64,000 bases of DNA from Streptomyces bungoensis (GCF_001514215.1 NZ_KQ948858.1:89393-153392); one strand, 5' to 3'. Positions 50,346 through 59,959 are shown, counted from the first letter of the stretch. Notes: generated from the sequence alone by a model not told the origin. Program-made: numbers and translations.

Positions 50346-52220
50346 CTACTTCTTGCTCTTGGCCGACCCCGCGCTGTCATCGCTGGACAGGACCGCGATG
50401 AAGGCCTCCTGCGGAACCTCCACGGAACCCACCATCTTCATCCGCTTCTTGCCTTCCTTCTGCTTCTCCAGCAGCTTCCGCTTACGGGAGATGTCGCCGC
50501 CGTAGCACTTGGCGAGGACGTCCTTGCGGATGGCGCGGATGGTCTCGCGGGCGATGACCCGCGAGCCGATGGCGGCCTGCACCGGCACCTCGAAGGCCTG
50601 CCGCGGGATCAGCTCCTTGAGCTTGGCGACGAGCCGCACGCCGTACGCGTACGCCTGGTCCCGGTGGGTGATCGCGGAGAACGCGTCCACCTTGTCGCCG
50701 TGCAGCAGGATGTCGACCTTCACCAGGGAGCTGGTCTGCTCGCCGGTGGGCTCGTAGTCCAGCGAGGCGTAGCCGCGGGTCTTGGACTTCAGCTGGTCGA
50801 AGAAGTCGAAGACGATCTCCGCGAGCGGCAGCGTGTAGCGGATCTCGACCCGGTCCTCCGAGAGGTAGTCCATGCCGAGCAGGGTGCCGCGCCGGGTCTG
50901 GCACAGCTCCATGATCGAGCCGATGAACTCGGTCGGCGCCAGGATGGTGGCGCGCACGACCGGCTCGTACACCTCGCTGATCTTGCCCTCGGGGAACTCG
51001 CTCGGGTTCGTGACCGTGTACTCGCTGCCGTCCTCCATGAGCACGCGGTAGACCACGTTGGGGGCGGTGGCGATCAGGTCGAGCCCGAACTCGCGCTCCA
51101 GGCGCTCGCGGATCACGTCCAGGTGCAGCAGACCGAGGAAGCCGACGCGGAAACCGAAGCCGAGGGCGGCGGAGGTCTCCGGCTCGTAGACCAGCGCGGC
51201 GTCGTTGAGCTGCAGCTTGTCCAGGGCCTCGCGCAGCTCGGGGTAGTCCGAGCCGTCGAGCGGATACAGGCCCGAGAAGACCATCGGCTTCGGGTCCTTG
51301 TAACCGCCGAGCGCCTCGGTGGCGCCCTTGGCCTGACTGGTGACGGTGTCACCGACCTTGGACTGGCGGACGTCCTTCACGCCGGTGATCAGGTAGCCCA
51401 CCTCACCCACGCCGAGGCCGTCGGCGGGGAGCATCTCGGGCGAGTTGGTGCCGATCTCCAGCAGCTCGTGCGTGGCGCCCGTCGACATCATCCTGATGCG
51501 CTCGCGCTTGTTGAGCTGGCCGTCGATGACACGGACGTACGTCACGACACCGCGGTAGGAGTCGTAGACCGAGTCGAAGATCATCGCGCGGGCGGGGGCG
51601 TCGGCGACCCCGACCGGCGCCGGGATCTCCTTGACGACCTTGTTCAGCAGCGCGTCGACGCCGAGACCGGTCTTCGCGGAGACCTTGAGGACGTCGGCCG
51701 GGTCGCAGCCGACCAGGTTCGCCAGCTCCTCGGCGAACTTCTCCGGCTGCGCGGCCGGCAGGTCGATCTTGTTCAGCACGGGGATGATCGTGAGGTCGTT
51801 CTCCATCGCCAGGTAGAGGTTGGCGAGGGTCTGCGCCTCGATGCCCTGGGCGGCGTCGACGAGGAGGATCGTCCCCTCGCAGGCGGCCAGCGACCGCGAG
51901 ACCTCGTAGGTGAAGTCGACGTGCCCGGGGGTGTCGATCATGTTGAGGATGTGGGTCGTGCCCTGGTCGGGGCCCTCGGTCGGGGCCCAGGGCAGACGCA
52001 CCGCCTGGGACTTGATCGTGATGCCGCGCTCGCGCTCGATGTCCATCCGGTCGAGGTACTGAGCACGCATCTGCCGCTGCTCGACCACACCGGTCAGCTG
52101 GAGCATCCGGTCGGCGAGCGTGGACTTGCCGTGGTCGATGTGCGCGATGATGCAGAAATTGCGGATCAGAGCCGGGGCGGTACGGCTCGGCTCGGGCACA
52201 TGGTTAGGGGTCGCGGGCAC
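50346..52220 (-). CDS. lepA: elongation factor 4 (LepA)
   Basis: A 624-residue translational GTPase that back-translocates or helps assemble ribosomes. G1 is HIDHGKST, G3 is DTPGHVDF and G4 is NKID; the C-terminal LepA-specific domain ends in basic KRKLLEKQKEGKKRMK. The GTG start (VPATPNHVPEP) is chosen for its AGGA site; the longer frame to 52280 has no ribosome site. Divergent from rpsT, as is usual in actinobacteria. Confidence 0.96.
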   Translation of the reverse strand: MPATPNHVPEPSRTAPALIRNFCIIAHIDHGKSTLADRMLQLTGVVEQRQMRAQYLDRMDIERERGITIKSQAVRLPWAPTEGPDQGTTHILNMIDTPGHVDFTYEVSRSLAACEGTILLVDAAQGIEAQTLANLYLAMENDLTIIPVLNKIDLPAAQPEKFAEELANLVGCDPADVLKVSAKTGLGVDALLNKVVKEIPAPVGVADAPARAMIFDSVYDSYRGVVTYVRVIDGQLNKRERIRMMSTGATHELLEIGTNSPEMLPADGLGVGEVGYLITGVKDVRQSKVGDTVTSQAKGATEALGGYKDPKPMVFSGLYPLDGSDYPELREALDKLQLNDAALVYEPETSAALGFGFRVGFLGLLHLDVIRERLEREFGLDLIATAPNVVYRVLMEDGSEYTVTNPSEFPEGKISEVYEPVVRATILAPTEFIGSIMELCQTRRGTLLGMDYLSEDRVEIRYTLPLAEIVFDFFDQLKSKTRGYASLDYEPTGEQTSSLVKVDILLHGDKVDAFSAITHRDQAYAYGVRLVAKLKELIPRQAFEVPVQAAIGSRVIARETIRAIRKDVLAKCYGGDISRKRKLLEKQKEGKKRMKMVGSVEVPQEAFIAVLSSDDSAGSAKSKK

Positions 52221-52309
52221 GCAGGGTCCTGTCTCTTGAGGCGCCTTATGCCTCGGGTCGGATCGATACGTAGTCTCCATGGTCCCACGCGGAGCGAGCG
52301 GGGACCGTT

Positions 52310-52339
52310 TTGGGCCGCCCGCGGGGCCGCTGGTACTGT
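52310..52339 (+). promoter_or_regulatory. probable rpsT promoter
   Basis: TTGGGC (52310-52315) and TACTGT (52334-52339) are separated by 18 bases, a fair match to a vegetative promoter. The transcript would carry a leader of about 100 bases with a seven-base-pair hairpin (52348-52354 with 52370-52376). Confidence 0.45.
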
Positions 52340-52446
52340 AGGCGGCTGTGCCTCATGCCCTCTCAGCGCGAGGCACGTCCGAGAAATTTTGGATCACCGG
52401 TACGGGACCCGAGCGGCCCCGCACCTGAACCTGAAAAGGCTCCTTC

Positions 52447-52713
52447 GTGGCGAACATCAAGTCCCAGATCAAGCGGATCAAGACCAACGAGAAGGCCCGG
52501 CTGCGCAACAAGGCCGTCAAGTCCTCCCTGAAGACCGCGATCCGCAAGGCCCGCGAGGCCGCTGCCGCGGGTGACGTCGAGAAGGCCACCGAGCTGCAGC
52601 GCGCTGCCGCGCGTGCGCTCGACAAGGCCGTCTCCAAGGGCGTCATCCACAAGAACCAGGCCGCCAACAAGAAGTCGGCGCTCGCTTCCAAGGTCGCGAC
52701 CCTCAAGGGCTGA
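52447..52713 (+). CDS. rpsT: 30S ribosomal protein S20
   Basis: An 88-residue, very basic helical protein that binds 16S rRNA early in 30S assembly. It begins (V/M)ANIKSQIKRIKTNEKARLRN and ends KKSALASKVATLKG, typical of S20. GTG start with AAGG seven bases before it. Monocistronic, with a strong hairpin downstream. Confidence 0.98.
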   Translation: MANIKSQIKRIKTNEKARLRNKAVKSSLKTAIRKAREAAAAGDVEKATELQRAAARALDKAVSKGVIHKNQAANKKSALASKVATLKG

Positions 52714-52838
52714 AACCCCTCTGTGATCTGACCGCCGGACGGACCCAGAGCGGGCCCTCTCTCATCCGCTCCCGCCCGGCACTCCGGACTCGTACGCGGC
52801 CTGCGTTCGCCACGCGGGTACGGGTCCACCCGTCTTGA

Positions 52839-52889
52839 CCGAGAACCCCGTCACCCTCCCTTCCCCAGGGCGGGTGCCGGGGTTCTCGG
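52839..52889. terminator. rpsT/holA bidirectional terminator
   Basis: A 12-base perfect inverted repeat (52839-52850 with 52878-52889) whose 27-base loop can itself pair (CACCC/GGGTG). It lies between convergent rpsT and holA and could end both transcripts. Confidence 0.75.
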
Positions 52890-52927
52890 CTGTCCGGCCG
52901 GAGCGGGTCCGGGGCGGAGCCCGGCGC

Positions 52928-53917
52928 CTACCCGCGCCCGCGGGAGCGGGCCGCGCGTGCGACGGTCACCACCGCCTTCTCCAGCGCGTACTCGGGGTCG
53001 TCGCCCCCGCCCTTCACCCCGGCGTCGGCCTCGGCGACCGCCCGCAGCGCCACGGACACCCCGTCCGGCGTCCAGCCCCGCATCTGCTGCCGCACCCGGT
53101 CGATCTTCCACGGCGGCATCCCCAGCTCACGGGCCAGGTCGGCGGGCCGTCCACCGCGCGCCGACGACAGCTTCCCGATCGCCCGGACGCCCTGCGCCAG
53201 CGCGCTGGTGATCATCACCGGGGCCACCCCGGTGGCCAGCGACCAGCGCAGGGCCTCCAGCGCCTCGGCCGTCCGGCCCTCCACCGCCCGGTCGGCGACC
53301 GTGAAGCTCGACGCCTCGGCCCGGCCGGTGTAGTACCGCCCGACGACGGCCTCGTCGATCGTCCCCTCGACGTCGGCGACGAGCTGCGCCACCGCCGAGG
53401 CCAGCTCGCGCAGGTCGCTGCCGATCGCGTCGACCAGCGCCTGGCAGGCCTCGGGCGTGGCCGACCGGCCGAACCCACGGAACTCCCCCCGCACGAACGC
53501 CAGCCGGTCCGCCGGCTTGGTCATCTTCGGGCAGGCCACCTCCCGCGCGCCCGCCTTGCGCGCGGCGTCCAGCAGCCCCTTGCCCTTGGCGCCGCCCGCG
53601 TGCAGCAGCACCAGGGTGATCTCCTCCGCGGGCGCCCCGAGGTACGCCTTCACGTCCTTGACCGTGTCGGCCGAGAGGTCCTGCGCGTTGCGCACGACCA
53701 CCACCTTGCGCTCGGCGAAGAGCGACGGACTCGTGAGCTCGGCGAGCGTGCCGGGCTGCACCTGGTCCGGGGTCAGGTCCCGTACGTCCGTGTCGGCGTC
53801 GGCGGCCCTGGCGGCGGCCACCACCTCCCGCACGGCACGGTCGAGCAGCAGGTCCTCCTGGCCCACGGCCAGGGTCACCGGGGCGAGAGGGTCGTCGTTC
53901 GCAGTCCTTTTTGCCAT
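52928..53917 (-). CDS. holA: DNA polymerase III delta subunit
   Basis: A 329-residue clamp-loader delta subunit that opens the beta clamp. N-terminal AAA-like fold (VTLAVGQEDLLLDRAVREVV...SLFAERKVVVVRNAQDL), central lid (CPKMTKPADRLAFVRGEF) and helical collar (WSLATGVAPVMITSALAQGVRAIGKL). Actinobacterial delta proteins are poorly conserved, but order and pattern fit. ATG MAKRTAND is chosen as start; 53941 is an upstream alternative. It lies in the usual holA-comEC-comEA-leuS order. Confidence 0.9.
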   Translation of the reverse strand: MAKRTANDDPLAPVTLAVGQEDLLLDRAVREVVAAARAADADTDVRDLTPDQVQPGTLAELTSPSLFAERKVVVVRNAQDLSADTVKDVKAYLGAPAEEITLVLLHAGGAKGKGLLDAARKAGAREVACPKMTKPADRLAFVRGEFRGFGRSATPEACQALVDAIGSDLRELASAVAQLVADVEGTIDEAVVGRYYTGRAEASSFTVADRAVEGRTAEALEALRWSLATGVAPVMITSALAQGVRAIGKLSSARGGRPADLARELGMPPWKIDRVRQQMRGWTPDGVSVALRAVAEADAGVKGGGDDPEYALEKAVVTVARAARSRGRG

Positions 53918-53969
53918 CGTCCACAGCATCCCACGCGGCACCGACAGCGGACCGGCCGCGCCCTCGTCG

Positions 53970-54215
53970 TCACGGCTCCTCGCGCCAGCCGTCCCACTCC
54001 CCGGCGAAGGCGTCCAGTTCGGCGGGGTCCAGGCGGCCGTCCTCGTCGCGCAGGACGACGAGCCACTGCGCGTCCTCGGCGTCGTCCTCGCCGGCCAGGG
54101 CGTCGCGGAGCAGCCGGGGCTCCTCGTCGGTGCCGAAACGCTCGGCGAGCGCCTCGGCGGCGTCCTCGGCGGCCTCGCGGTCGGGCAGGACCAGCACGTG
54201 TCTCACATCGCTCAC
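53970..54215 (-). CDS. small acidic hypothetical protein (81 aa)
   Basis: An 81-residue, strongly acidic protein (VSDVRHVLVLPDREAAEDAAEALAERFG, EDDAEDAQWLVVLRDEDGRLDPAELDAFAGEWDGW). One alpha/beta domain is likely. GTG start chosen where homology-like sequence begins. Family and role unknown. It lies between the NAT and holA genes on the same strand. Confidence 0.65.
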   Translation of the reverse strand: MSDVRHVLVLPDREAAEDAAEALAERFGTDEEPRLLRDALAGEDDAEDAQWLVVLRDEDGRLDPAELDAFAGEWDGWREEP

Positions 54216-54225
54216 GGACCCATTC

Positions 54226-55089
54226 TCAGCCGTCGCCGCCCGGGCCGCGGACCGCGGGCACACCGGTCAGCTGCACCCCGAACCGCTCCCGGTACACCGT
54301 CAGCACCTCCTCGTCGGTTCCCCACTCCTTCGTGTGTTTCGTCCCGTCGGCGGCCGTCGTCGTGAGCACGCGTCCGCTCAGGGTGATCCGTCCTCCGTCC
54401 TTCGTCACCCGGGAGCACACCAGGGACCGGGTGAAGTGGGACCGCGGCGAGGTGCTGTGCCACCAGGCGCCCGCCGTGAAGTCCCCCAGCGCCCGGGGCC
54501 GCGTCTCCAGCCGGTACTGCGCCCGGCCGTCGCGCACGACGTCCAGGTCCCCCGCCCCGGCCGGACCACCGCCGCCGGCCGCCCCGGCGGGGCCGGGGCC
54601 GAGCACTCCCGCGGGGTCCGGGCCGGCCTGGGCCACCCGGAACGTCCCGCCGGGGTCCGCCTGCTCCCCGCGGTCCGCGAACGCCAGCGGGAAGTGGCTG
54701 TGCGCCCCGAACCCGACGTCGGCGAGCCAGTCGCCGCCGTCCGCCGTCCGCACCCGCAGCGCGAGGTGGTCGTACGGGATCCCGAGGCGTCCCTCGTCCC
54801 CGTACACCCGCGCCGCGAGCAGCTCGACGTCGAAGCCGAGCGCGGCGAGCAACGCCCCGAAGGCGCCGTTGAGTTCGTAGCAGAAGCCGCCCCGCCGGGC
54901 GTCGACCACCTTGGCCAGCAGCCGCTCCTCCTCCAGCACGATCTGCTCTTCGAGGTGGACCGACAGGTTCTCGAACGGGACGGTCCGCAGATGGCGCAGG
55001 TGCAACTCGCGCAGTGCCCCACTGGTGGGGTGCTGCGGCCGGGTGGCCCCGATACGGCGGAGGTAGGCGTCTGCCCGTGCTGAGTCCAT
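54226..55089 (-). CDS. arylamine N-acetyltransferase
   Basis: A 287-residue NAT that moves acetyl from acetyl-CoA to arylamines or hydrazides. The Cys-His-Asp triad is in RGGFCYELNGAFG, YDHLALRV and WLADVGFGAH. About residue 160-185 there is an inserted Gly/Ala/Pro-rich loop (PAGAAGGGGPAGAGD) not usual in the family. No aminohydroxybenzoate cluster is near, so the role is probably general. Confidence 0.92.
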   Translation of the reverse strand: MDSARADAYLRRIGATRPQHPTSGALRELHLRHLRTVPFENLSVHLEEQIVLEEERLLAKVVDARRGGFCYELNGAFGALLAALGFDVELLAARVYGDEGRLGIPYDHLALRVRTADGGDWLADVGFGAHSHFPLAFADRGEQADPGGTFRVAQAGPDPAGVLGPGPAGAAGGGGPAGAGDLDVVRDGRAQYRLETRPRALGDFTAGAWWHSTSPRSHFTRSLVCSRVTKDGGRITLSGRVLTTTAADGTKHTKEWGTDEEVLTVYRERFGVQLTGVPAVRGPGGDG

Positions 55090-55133
55090 GCGCCCAGTCT
55101 GGCGCCCGGTCGGTCCGGGCGAGGACCCGCCGC

Positions 55134-57839
55134 TCAGTCTCTCGTCACGCGCAGCTCCCCTCCCGGCCCGCCTCCGCCGACCGCGAGCGCCCCGTCCCGG
55201 TCCGTGCGCAGCACCACGGCCCCGCCGGCCCGCAGCGCGGCGACGGTCGCCGGTGCCGGGTGGCCGTAGGTGTTGTCCGCGCCGACGGAGACCAGCGCCA
55301 CCCGCGGCGCCGCCAGCCGTATCAGGTCCGGGTCCTGGTAGGCCGAGCCGTGGTGCGCCACCTTCAGCACGTCCACGCCGGCCAGCTCGGCGGCCTGCGG
55401 GGAGCGCAGCAGGGCCTGCTGGGCGGGCGGTTCGAGGTCGCCGAGCAGCAGGAGCCGCAGCCCGCCGGAGCGGACGAGCAGGGCGACACTGGCGTCGTTC
55501 GGTCCGTCCGGTTCCGGTGCCGGAGCCTGCCCCGGCCCGGGGGGCACGGGCGGCCAGAGCACCCGCCAGGTGAGCGGGCCGACGCGCCCCTCCTCTCCTG
55601 CGGCGGCCCGGGTGAGCGGGATGTGCCGCGCCATCGCCTCCTTCCTGACGAACGCGGCCTGGTCCGCCGGTTCTTCGAAGTCCGTGGTCTCGATCGAGGC
55701 CACCGAGCGGCCCCGCAGCACGCCGGGGAGCCCCGCGACGTGGTCGGCGTGGAAGTGGGTCAGCAGGAGCAGGGGGACACGGGTGATGCCCAGCTCCCGC
55801 AGGCAGCGGTCCACCGGCGCCGGGTCGGGGCCGGCGTCCACGACGACCCCGGCTCCCTCCCCGGCCGCCAGCACGGTCGCGTCGCCCTGGCCCACGTCGC
55901 ACATCGCGTACCGCCAGCCCGGCGGCGGCCAGCCCGTCACCGCCCGGGTCAGCGGCACGGGCCGCACCACCGCGAGCAGGAGCAGCACGGCGAGCGCACC
56001 GCACCACCAGGGGTGCCGCAGCAGCCGCCGCCCGGCCAGGACGACGGCCACGGTGACCGCCGCCAGCAGCAGCGCCCCGGACCAGCCGCCGGGCCAGTCC
56101 ACCGCGCCTCCGGGCAGGGCCGCCCCGGTCCGGGCGACCCCGGCGATCCATCCGGCGGGCCAGCCGGCACATCGGGCGAGCAGCCTGGCCACCGGCATCG
56201 CCAGCGGCGCCGCGGCCAGCGCCGCGAACCCGAGGACGGTGGCCGGGGCGACCGCCGCCTCGGCCAGCAGGTTGCACGGCACCGCCACCAGGCTGACCCG
56301 CGCCGACAGCACCGCCACGACCGGCGCGCACACGGCCTGGGCGGCGGCGGCCGAGGCCAGTGCCTCGGCGAGCCGGCCGGGCACCCGGTGCCGGCGCAGT
56401 GCCTCGCTCCAGCCGGGCGCCAGGACGAGCAGCGCCCCGGTGGCCAGCACGGAGAGCAGGAAGCCAAAGCCGCGGGCCAGCCACGGGTCGTACAGCACCA
56501 GCAGGAGCACGGCCGCGGCCAGGGCCGGGAGCAGGGATCTGCGGCGCCCTGTCGCCAGCGCGAGCAGGGCGACCGAGCCGCAGGCCGCGGCCCGCAGCAC
56601 GCTGGGGTCGGGCCGGCACACGATCACGAAGCCGAGCGTGAGTGCTCCCGCGCCGAGGGCGGTCGCCCGCAGCGAGAGCCCGAGCCGCGGGGCGAGACCG
56701 CGGCGCTCGGCGCGCTGGGCGAGGCCGGGCGGGCCGATGAGCAGGGCGAGCAGGATCGTGAGGTTGCTGCCGGAGACGGCGAGCGTGTGGGCCAGGTCCG
56801 TCTCCTTGAAGGCGTCGTCCAGTTCGGGAGTGATCCGGGAGGTGTCGCCGACGACCAGCCCGGGGAGCAGTGCCCGGGCGTCCTCCGGCAACCCGTCGGT
56901 CGCCTCCCTCAGCCCGGCCCTGAGCCGGCCCGCCAGCCTCTGCGGGCCGCTCGGACCCGCGACGGCCTCCGGCGCCGGCTTGCCGCGCACCCGCAGCACG
57001 GCCGCCGTCCGGTCACCGCCGGTCAGGGCGGGCGCCAGCCGCCCGGTCACCCGCAGCCGCGTGGACGGCAGCAGCCCGAGCCAGGCCGGACGCGCCCCGC
57101 GGCCGCCCTGCGCGGCGGGCGGGTCCCCGCGGGGTGGGGCCCTCGGTGCCGGGACGTCCCCGTCGACGACCATCAGGACGGGGCTCCGCGTCCGCACCCC
57201 GGCCCCGCCGCCCTCCTCGATCCACCGGACCTCGGCGCGGGCCAGGACCGCCACCGGCGCCGCGTGATCACCGCGCACCCGCGGCCTGCTCAGCCAGGGG
57301 TCGCCGGTGAGCTCGACCTCGGCGCTCACGGTCGCGAACCGCCGCGCCAGCTCGGGCACCGGTCCGCGCCGCACGTCCGCCCCGTGCAGTCCCGCGGAGG
57401 CGGCGGCCGCGGCCACGCAGAGCAGCACGGCGGCGACCGGAGCGCGCGACCGGCCGAGCCGGACGGACGGACGCACCGGCATCCCCTCCCGCCGGGCCGG
57501 ACTCCCCTCGCTCCCGGCCGACGGAGCCGACCGGGCCGACCGGGCCGACCGGGCCGACAGCAGGAGAACCCCGGCGACCAGGCAGGCGAGGGCGACGCCG
57601 GCACTCCAGACCGGTGGAGCGTCGATGACCAGCGCCGCCGTCCCCCAGGCCGCGAGCGCGGGCGGCACCAGTCGCAGATCGGGCGGGACCGGCCGGCGGG
57701 CGTCGGCACCGGCGTCCGCCCGCTGCTCGCGGGACGCGTCTCTCCCGGTCCGGCGGCGCCCCGTGCTGGGCGCGTCCGGCGGCCGGTCACGGCGCGTGGC
57801 GCCGCGCCCCGGTGGCGTGCCGGGCGCCGGGGCGCTCAT
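55134..57839 (-). CDS. comEC: ComEC/Rec2-family DNA-uptake channel protein
   Basis: A 901-residue membrane protein. N-terminal membrane helices and a DUF4131-like domain are followed by the Competence domain (LAHTLAVSGSNLTILLALL and further helices, about 350-620) and a C-terminal metallo-beta-lactamase domain (VGQGDATVLAAG, LLTHFHADHVAGLP, VLKVAHHGSAYQDP). It would move single-stranded DNA into the cytoplasm in transformable bacteria. Streptomycetes are not known to be naturally competent, so its function there is open. Its start overlaps the comEA stop by four bases. Confidence 0.9.
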   Translation of the reverse strand: MSAPAPGTPPGRGATRRDRPPDAPSTGRRRTGRDASREQRADAGADARRPVPPDLRLVPPALAAWGTAALVIDAPPVWSAGVALACLVAGVLLLSARSARSARSAPSAGSEGSPARREGMPVRPSVRLGRSRAPVAAVLLCVAAAAASAGLHGADVRRGPVPELARRFATVSAEVELTGDPWLSRPRVRGDHAAPVAVLARAEVRWIEEGGGAGVRTRSPVLMVVDGDVPAPRAPPRGDPPAAQGGRGARPAWLGLLPSTRLRVTGRLAPALTGGDRTAAVLRVRGKPAPEAVAGPSGPQRLAGRLRAGLREATDGLPEDARALLPGLVVGDTSRITPELDDAFKETDLAHTLAVSGSNLTILLALLIGPPGLAQRAERRGLAPRLGLSLRATALGAGALTLGFVIVCRPDPSVLRAAACGSVALLALATGRRRSLLPALAAAVLLLVLYDPWLARGFGFLLSVLATGALLVLAPGWSEALRRHRVPGRLAEALASAAAAQAVCAPVVAVLSARVSLVAVPCNLLAEAAVAPATVLGFAALAAAPLAMPVARLLARCAGWPAGWIAGVARTGAALPGGAVDWPGGWSGALLLAAVTVAVVLAGRRLLRHPWWCGALAVLLLLAVVRPVPLTRAVTGWPPPGWRYAMCDVGQGDATVLAAGEGAGVVVDAGPDPAPVDRCLRELGITRVPLLLLTHFHADHVAGLPGVLRGRSVASIETTDFEEPADQAAFVRKEAMARHIPLTRAAAGEEGRVGPLTWRVLWPPVPPGPGQAPAPEPDGPNDASVALLVRSGGLRLLLLGDLEPPAQQALLRSPQAAELAGVDVLKVAHHGSAYQDPDLIRLAAPRVALVSVGADNTYGHPAPATVAALRAGGAVVLRTDRDGALAVGGGGPGGELRVTRD

Positions 57840-59011
57840 GGCCGCACCATGCCGCGCAGGTCGGTGAAGCGGCGGTCGCCGATGCCGTTGACCTGGCGGA
57901 GTTCGTCCACCGAGCGGAATCCGCCGTGCCGGGTGCGGTAGTCGATGATGTGCTGCGCCAGCACGGGACCGACGCCGGGCAGGGTGTCGAGCTGGTCAGC
58001 GGTGGCCGTGTTGAGGGAGACCTGGCCTCCGGTTCCCGGGCCCGCCGGTCCGGCGCCCGCTCCGGCGCCGGGTGCGGGCGGGGCGGCCGCCGCGGCGGGT
58101 GCGCCGACCACGACCTGCTCGCCGTCCACCAGGAAGCGGGCCCGGTTGAGTCCTTCGGTGCTCGCTCCCGGGCGCACTCCGCCCGCGGCCCGCAGCGCGT
58201 CCGCCACCCGGGAGCCGGCCGGCAGCCGGCGGATGCCGGGCCTGCGGACCTTGCCGCTGACGTCCACGACGATCTGCCCGGCCGGTGTCCCCGGGGCGGT
58301 CACGGCGGCGCCACCGGGCTTCGGGTCCTCGCTCCTCCCGGCGAACGGCGCCCCGGCGCGCACGACTTGAGGAGCCCTCACCGTCTGCGTCCGGCCCGCC
58401 CAGAAGTGCTGGACGGCGAAGGCCGCAGCCACCAGGAGCAGCACGCAGAGCGCGACCACGGCCCGCCGCTCGACCCCGCACCGGGCCTGCGCCCACACCG
58501 GCAGCCGTTCCCGCAGCGCGAGCGCGGCGCGCTCCCGCAGGTCCGGCGCAAGCGGCTCCAGTGGCTGCAGCGGCTCCGCGGGGTTCGTCCGACGGGTTGC
58601 GTGCGTCTCGGGGACCCAGTGCGGGCCGGCTTCGGCAGCCGGCTCTCCCGCGTCTCCCGCCTCCCCCGTCTCGGCCGGGCGTCCCGGGGATGCGGTCACC
58701 ACGGAGGCCGTCCCGGTCACCGTGGCCGGCTCCGTGGTCGCGGGCGGGGGCGCGGGCTCGAGCGCGGGCGGCTGTTCGTCCGGCGGGGCGTTCCCCGACT
58801 CCCGCCACTGCGCCGCTCGTTCGCCGAAGAGGAGTTCCGCGCGGCGCCGCAGTTCCTCCGCGGGTGCGGGCGGGCGGTCGCGGGTGCGGCGGTGCTCGGT
58901 GGGGCGGCGGTGACGGATGCGGCCGTCGGAGGCGGGACCGCGGCCCGGCCCGCTGGTCGCGGCGGCGATGCGTGAACCTGATCGAAGTGCCATGCGACGA
59001 GGATCGGACAT
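57836..59011 (-). CDS. comEA: ComEA-type helix-hairpin-helix DNA-binding protein
   Basis: A 391-residue protein. A long charged, disordered cytoplasmic region (about 1-190) is followed by one membrane helix (RRAVVALCVLLLVAAAFAV), an SLBB domain (IVVDVSGKVRRPGIRRLPAGSRV) and the HhH domain (SLNTATADQLDTLPGVGPVLAQHIIDYR). Outside the cell it should bind double-stranded DNA for delivery to ComEC. The N-terminal disordered part is much longer than in Bacillus ComEA. The second ATG (MALRSG, 58993) is a possible start. Confidence 0.88.
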   Translation of the reverse strand: MSDPRRMALRSGSRIAAATSGPGRGPASDGRIRHRRPTEHRRTRDRPPAPAEELRRRAELLFGERAAQWRESGNAPPDEQPPALEPAPPPATTEPATVTGTASVVTASPGRPAETGEAGDAGEPAAEAGPHWVPETHATRRTNPAEPLQPLEPLAPDLRERAALALRERLPVWAQARCGVERRAVVALCVLLLVAAAFAVQHFWAGRTQTVRAPQVVRAGAPFAGRSEDPKPGGAAVTAPGTPAGQIVVDVSGKVRRPGIRRLPAGSRVADALRAAGGVRPGASTEGLNRARFLVDGEQVVVGAPAAAAAPPAPGAGAGAGPAGPGTGGQVSLNTATADQLDTLPGVGPVLAQHIIDYRTRHGGFRSVDELRQVNGIGDRRFTDLRGMVRP

Positions 59012-59113
59012 CCCGTCACTTCACGATGATCTTGGTCAATTTCCGGGGACGGGGAGCCGGTTGTGGAAAACTCCGTCACCCGTGAGCGTGAACGCCACCA
59101 GGAAGGTGCGGCC

Positions 59114-59959
59114 TCAGCGCGGCGAGACGACCACGCCCAGCAGCCCGGGTCCGGTGTGCGCCCCGATCACCGCGCCGACCTCGCTGACGTGCAGCTCGGC
59201 CAGTTCGGGCACTCGGGCCCGCAGCCGGTCGGCGAGGGCGGAGGCCCGGTCGGGGGCGGCGAGGTGGTGGACGGCGATGTCGACCTCGGCGCCGCCCGCC
59301 CGGTCGGCGGCGATCTCCTCGAGGCGGGCGATGGCCCGGGACGCCGTGCGCACCTTCTCGAGCAGCTCGATGCGGCCCCCGTCCAGCTGGAGCAGCGGTT
59401 TGACGGCGAGCGCGGAGCCGAGCAGGGCCTGTGCGGCGCCGATGCGGCCGCCGCGGCGCAGATAGTCGAGGGTGTCGACGTAGAAGTAGGCGGAGGTGCC
59501 GGCGGCCCGCTTCTCGGCGGCCGTGACCGCCTCGTCCACCGTCCCGCCGGCCTCGGCCGTCTCGGCGGCGGCGAGCGCGCAGAACCCCAGGGCCATCGCG
59601 ACCATCCCGGTGTCCACCACGCGCACGGGCACCGGCGCCTCGCGGGCCGCGAGGACCGCCGCGTCATGCGTGCCGGACAGCTCGGCGGACAGGTGCAGGG
59701 AGACGATGCCGCTCGCGCCTGACTCGGCGACCCTGCGGTAGGTCTCCGCGAACACCTGGGGGTTGGGGCGGGAGGTGGTGACCGGGCGCCGCTTCTGCAG
59801 CGCCTGGGCCAGGGCGCGGGTCGAGATCTCGGTGCCCTCTTCGAGCGCCCGGTCGCCGAGGACCACGGTCAGGGGCACCGCGGTGATGCCGTGGCGCTCC
59901 ATCGTCCGCGGCGGCAGGTAGGCCGTTGAATCGGTGACGATCGCGACATGGCGGGACAT
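59114..59959 (-). CDS. DegV family fatty-acid-binding protein
   Basis: A 281-residue DegV (FakB-like) protein that holds a fatty acid in a pocket. It starts VAIVTDSTAYLPP, the usual first strand, and has TSRPNPQVFAETYR, IVSLHLSAELSGTHDAAVLAA and RRGGRIGAAQALLGSALAVKPLL. In FakA/B systems it presents fatty acids for phosphorylation; a FakA (Dak2) partner is not visible here. Confidence 0.93.
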   Translation of the reverse strand: MSRHVAIVTDSTAYLPPRTMERHGITAVPLTVVLGDRALEEGTEISTRALAQALQKRRPVTTSRPNPQVFAETYRRVAESGASGIVSLHLSAELSGTHDAAVLAAREAPVPVRVVDTGMVAMALGFCALAAAETAEAGGTVDEAVTAAEKRAAGTSAYFYVDTLDYLRRGGRIGAAQALLGSALAVKPLLQLDGGRIELLEKVRTASRAIARLEEIAADRAGGAEVDIAVHHLAAPDRASALADRLRARVPELAELHVSEVGAVIGAHTGPGLLGVVVSPR

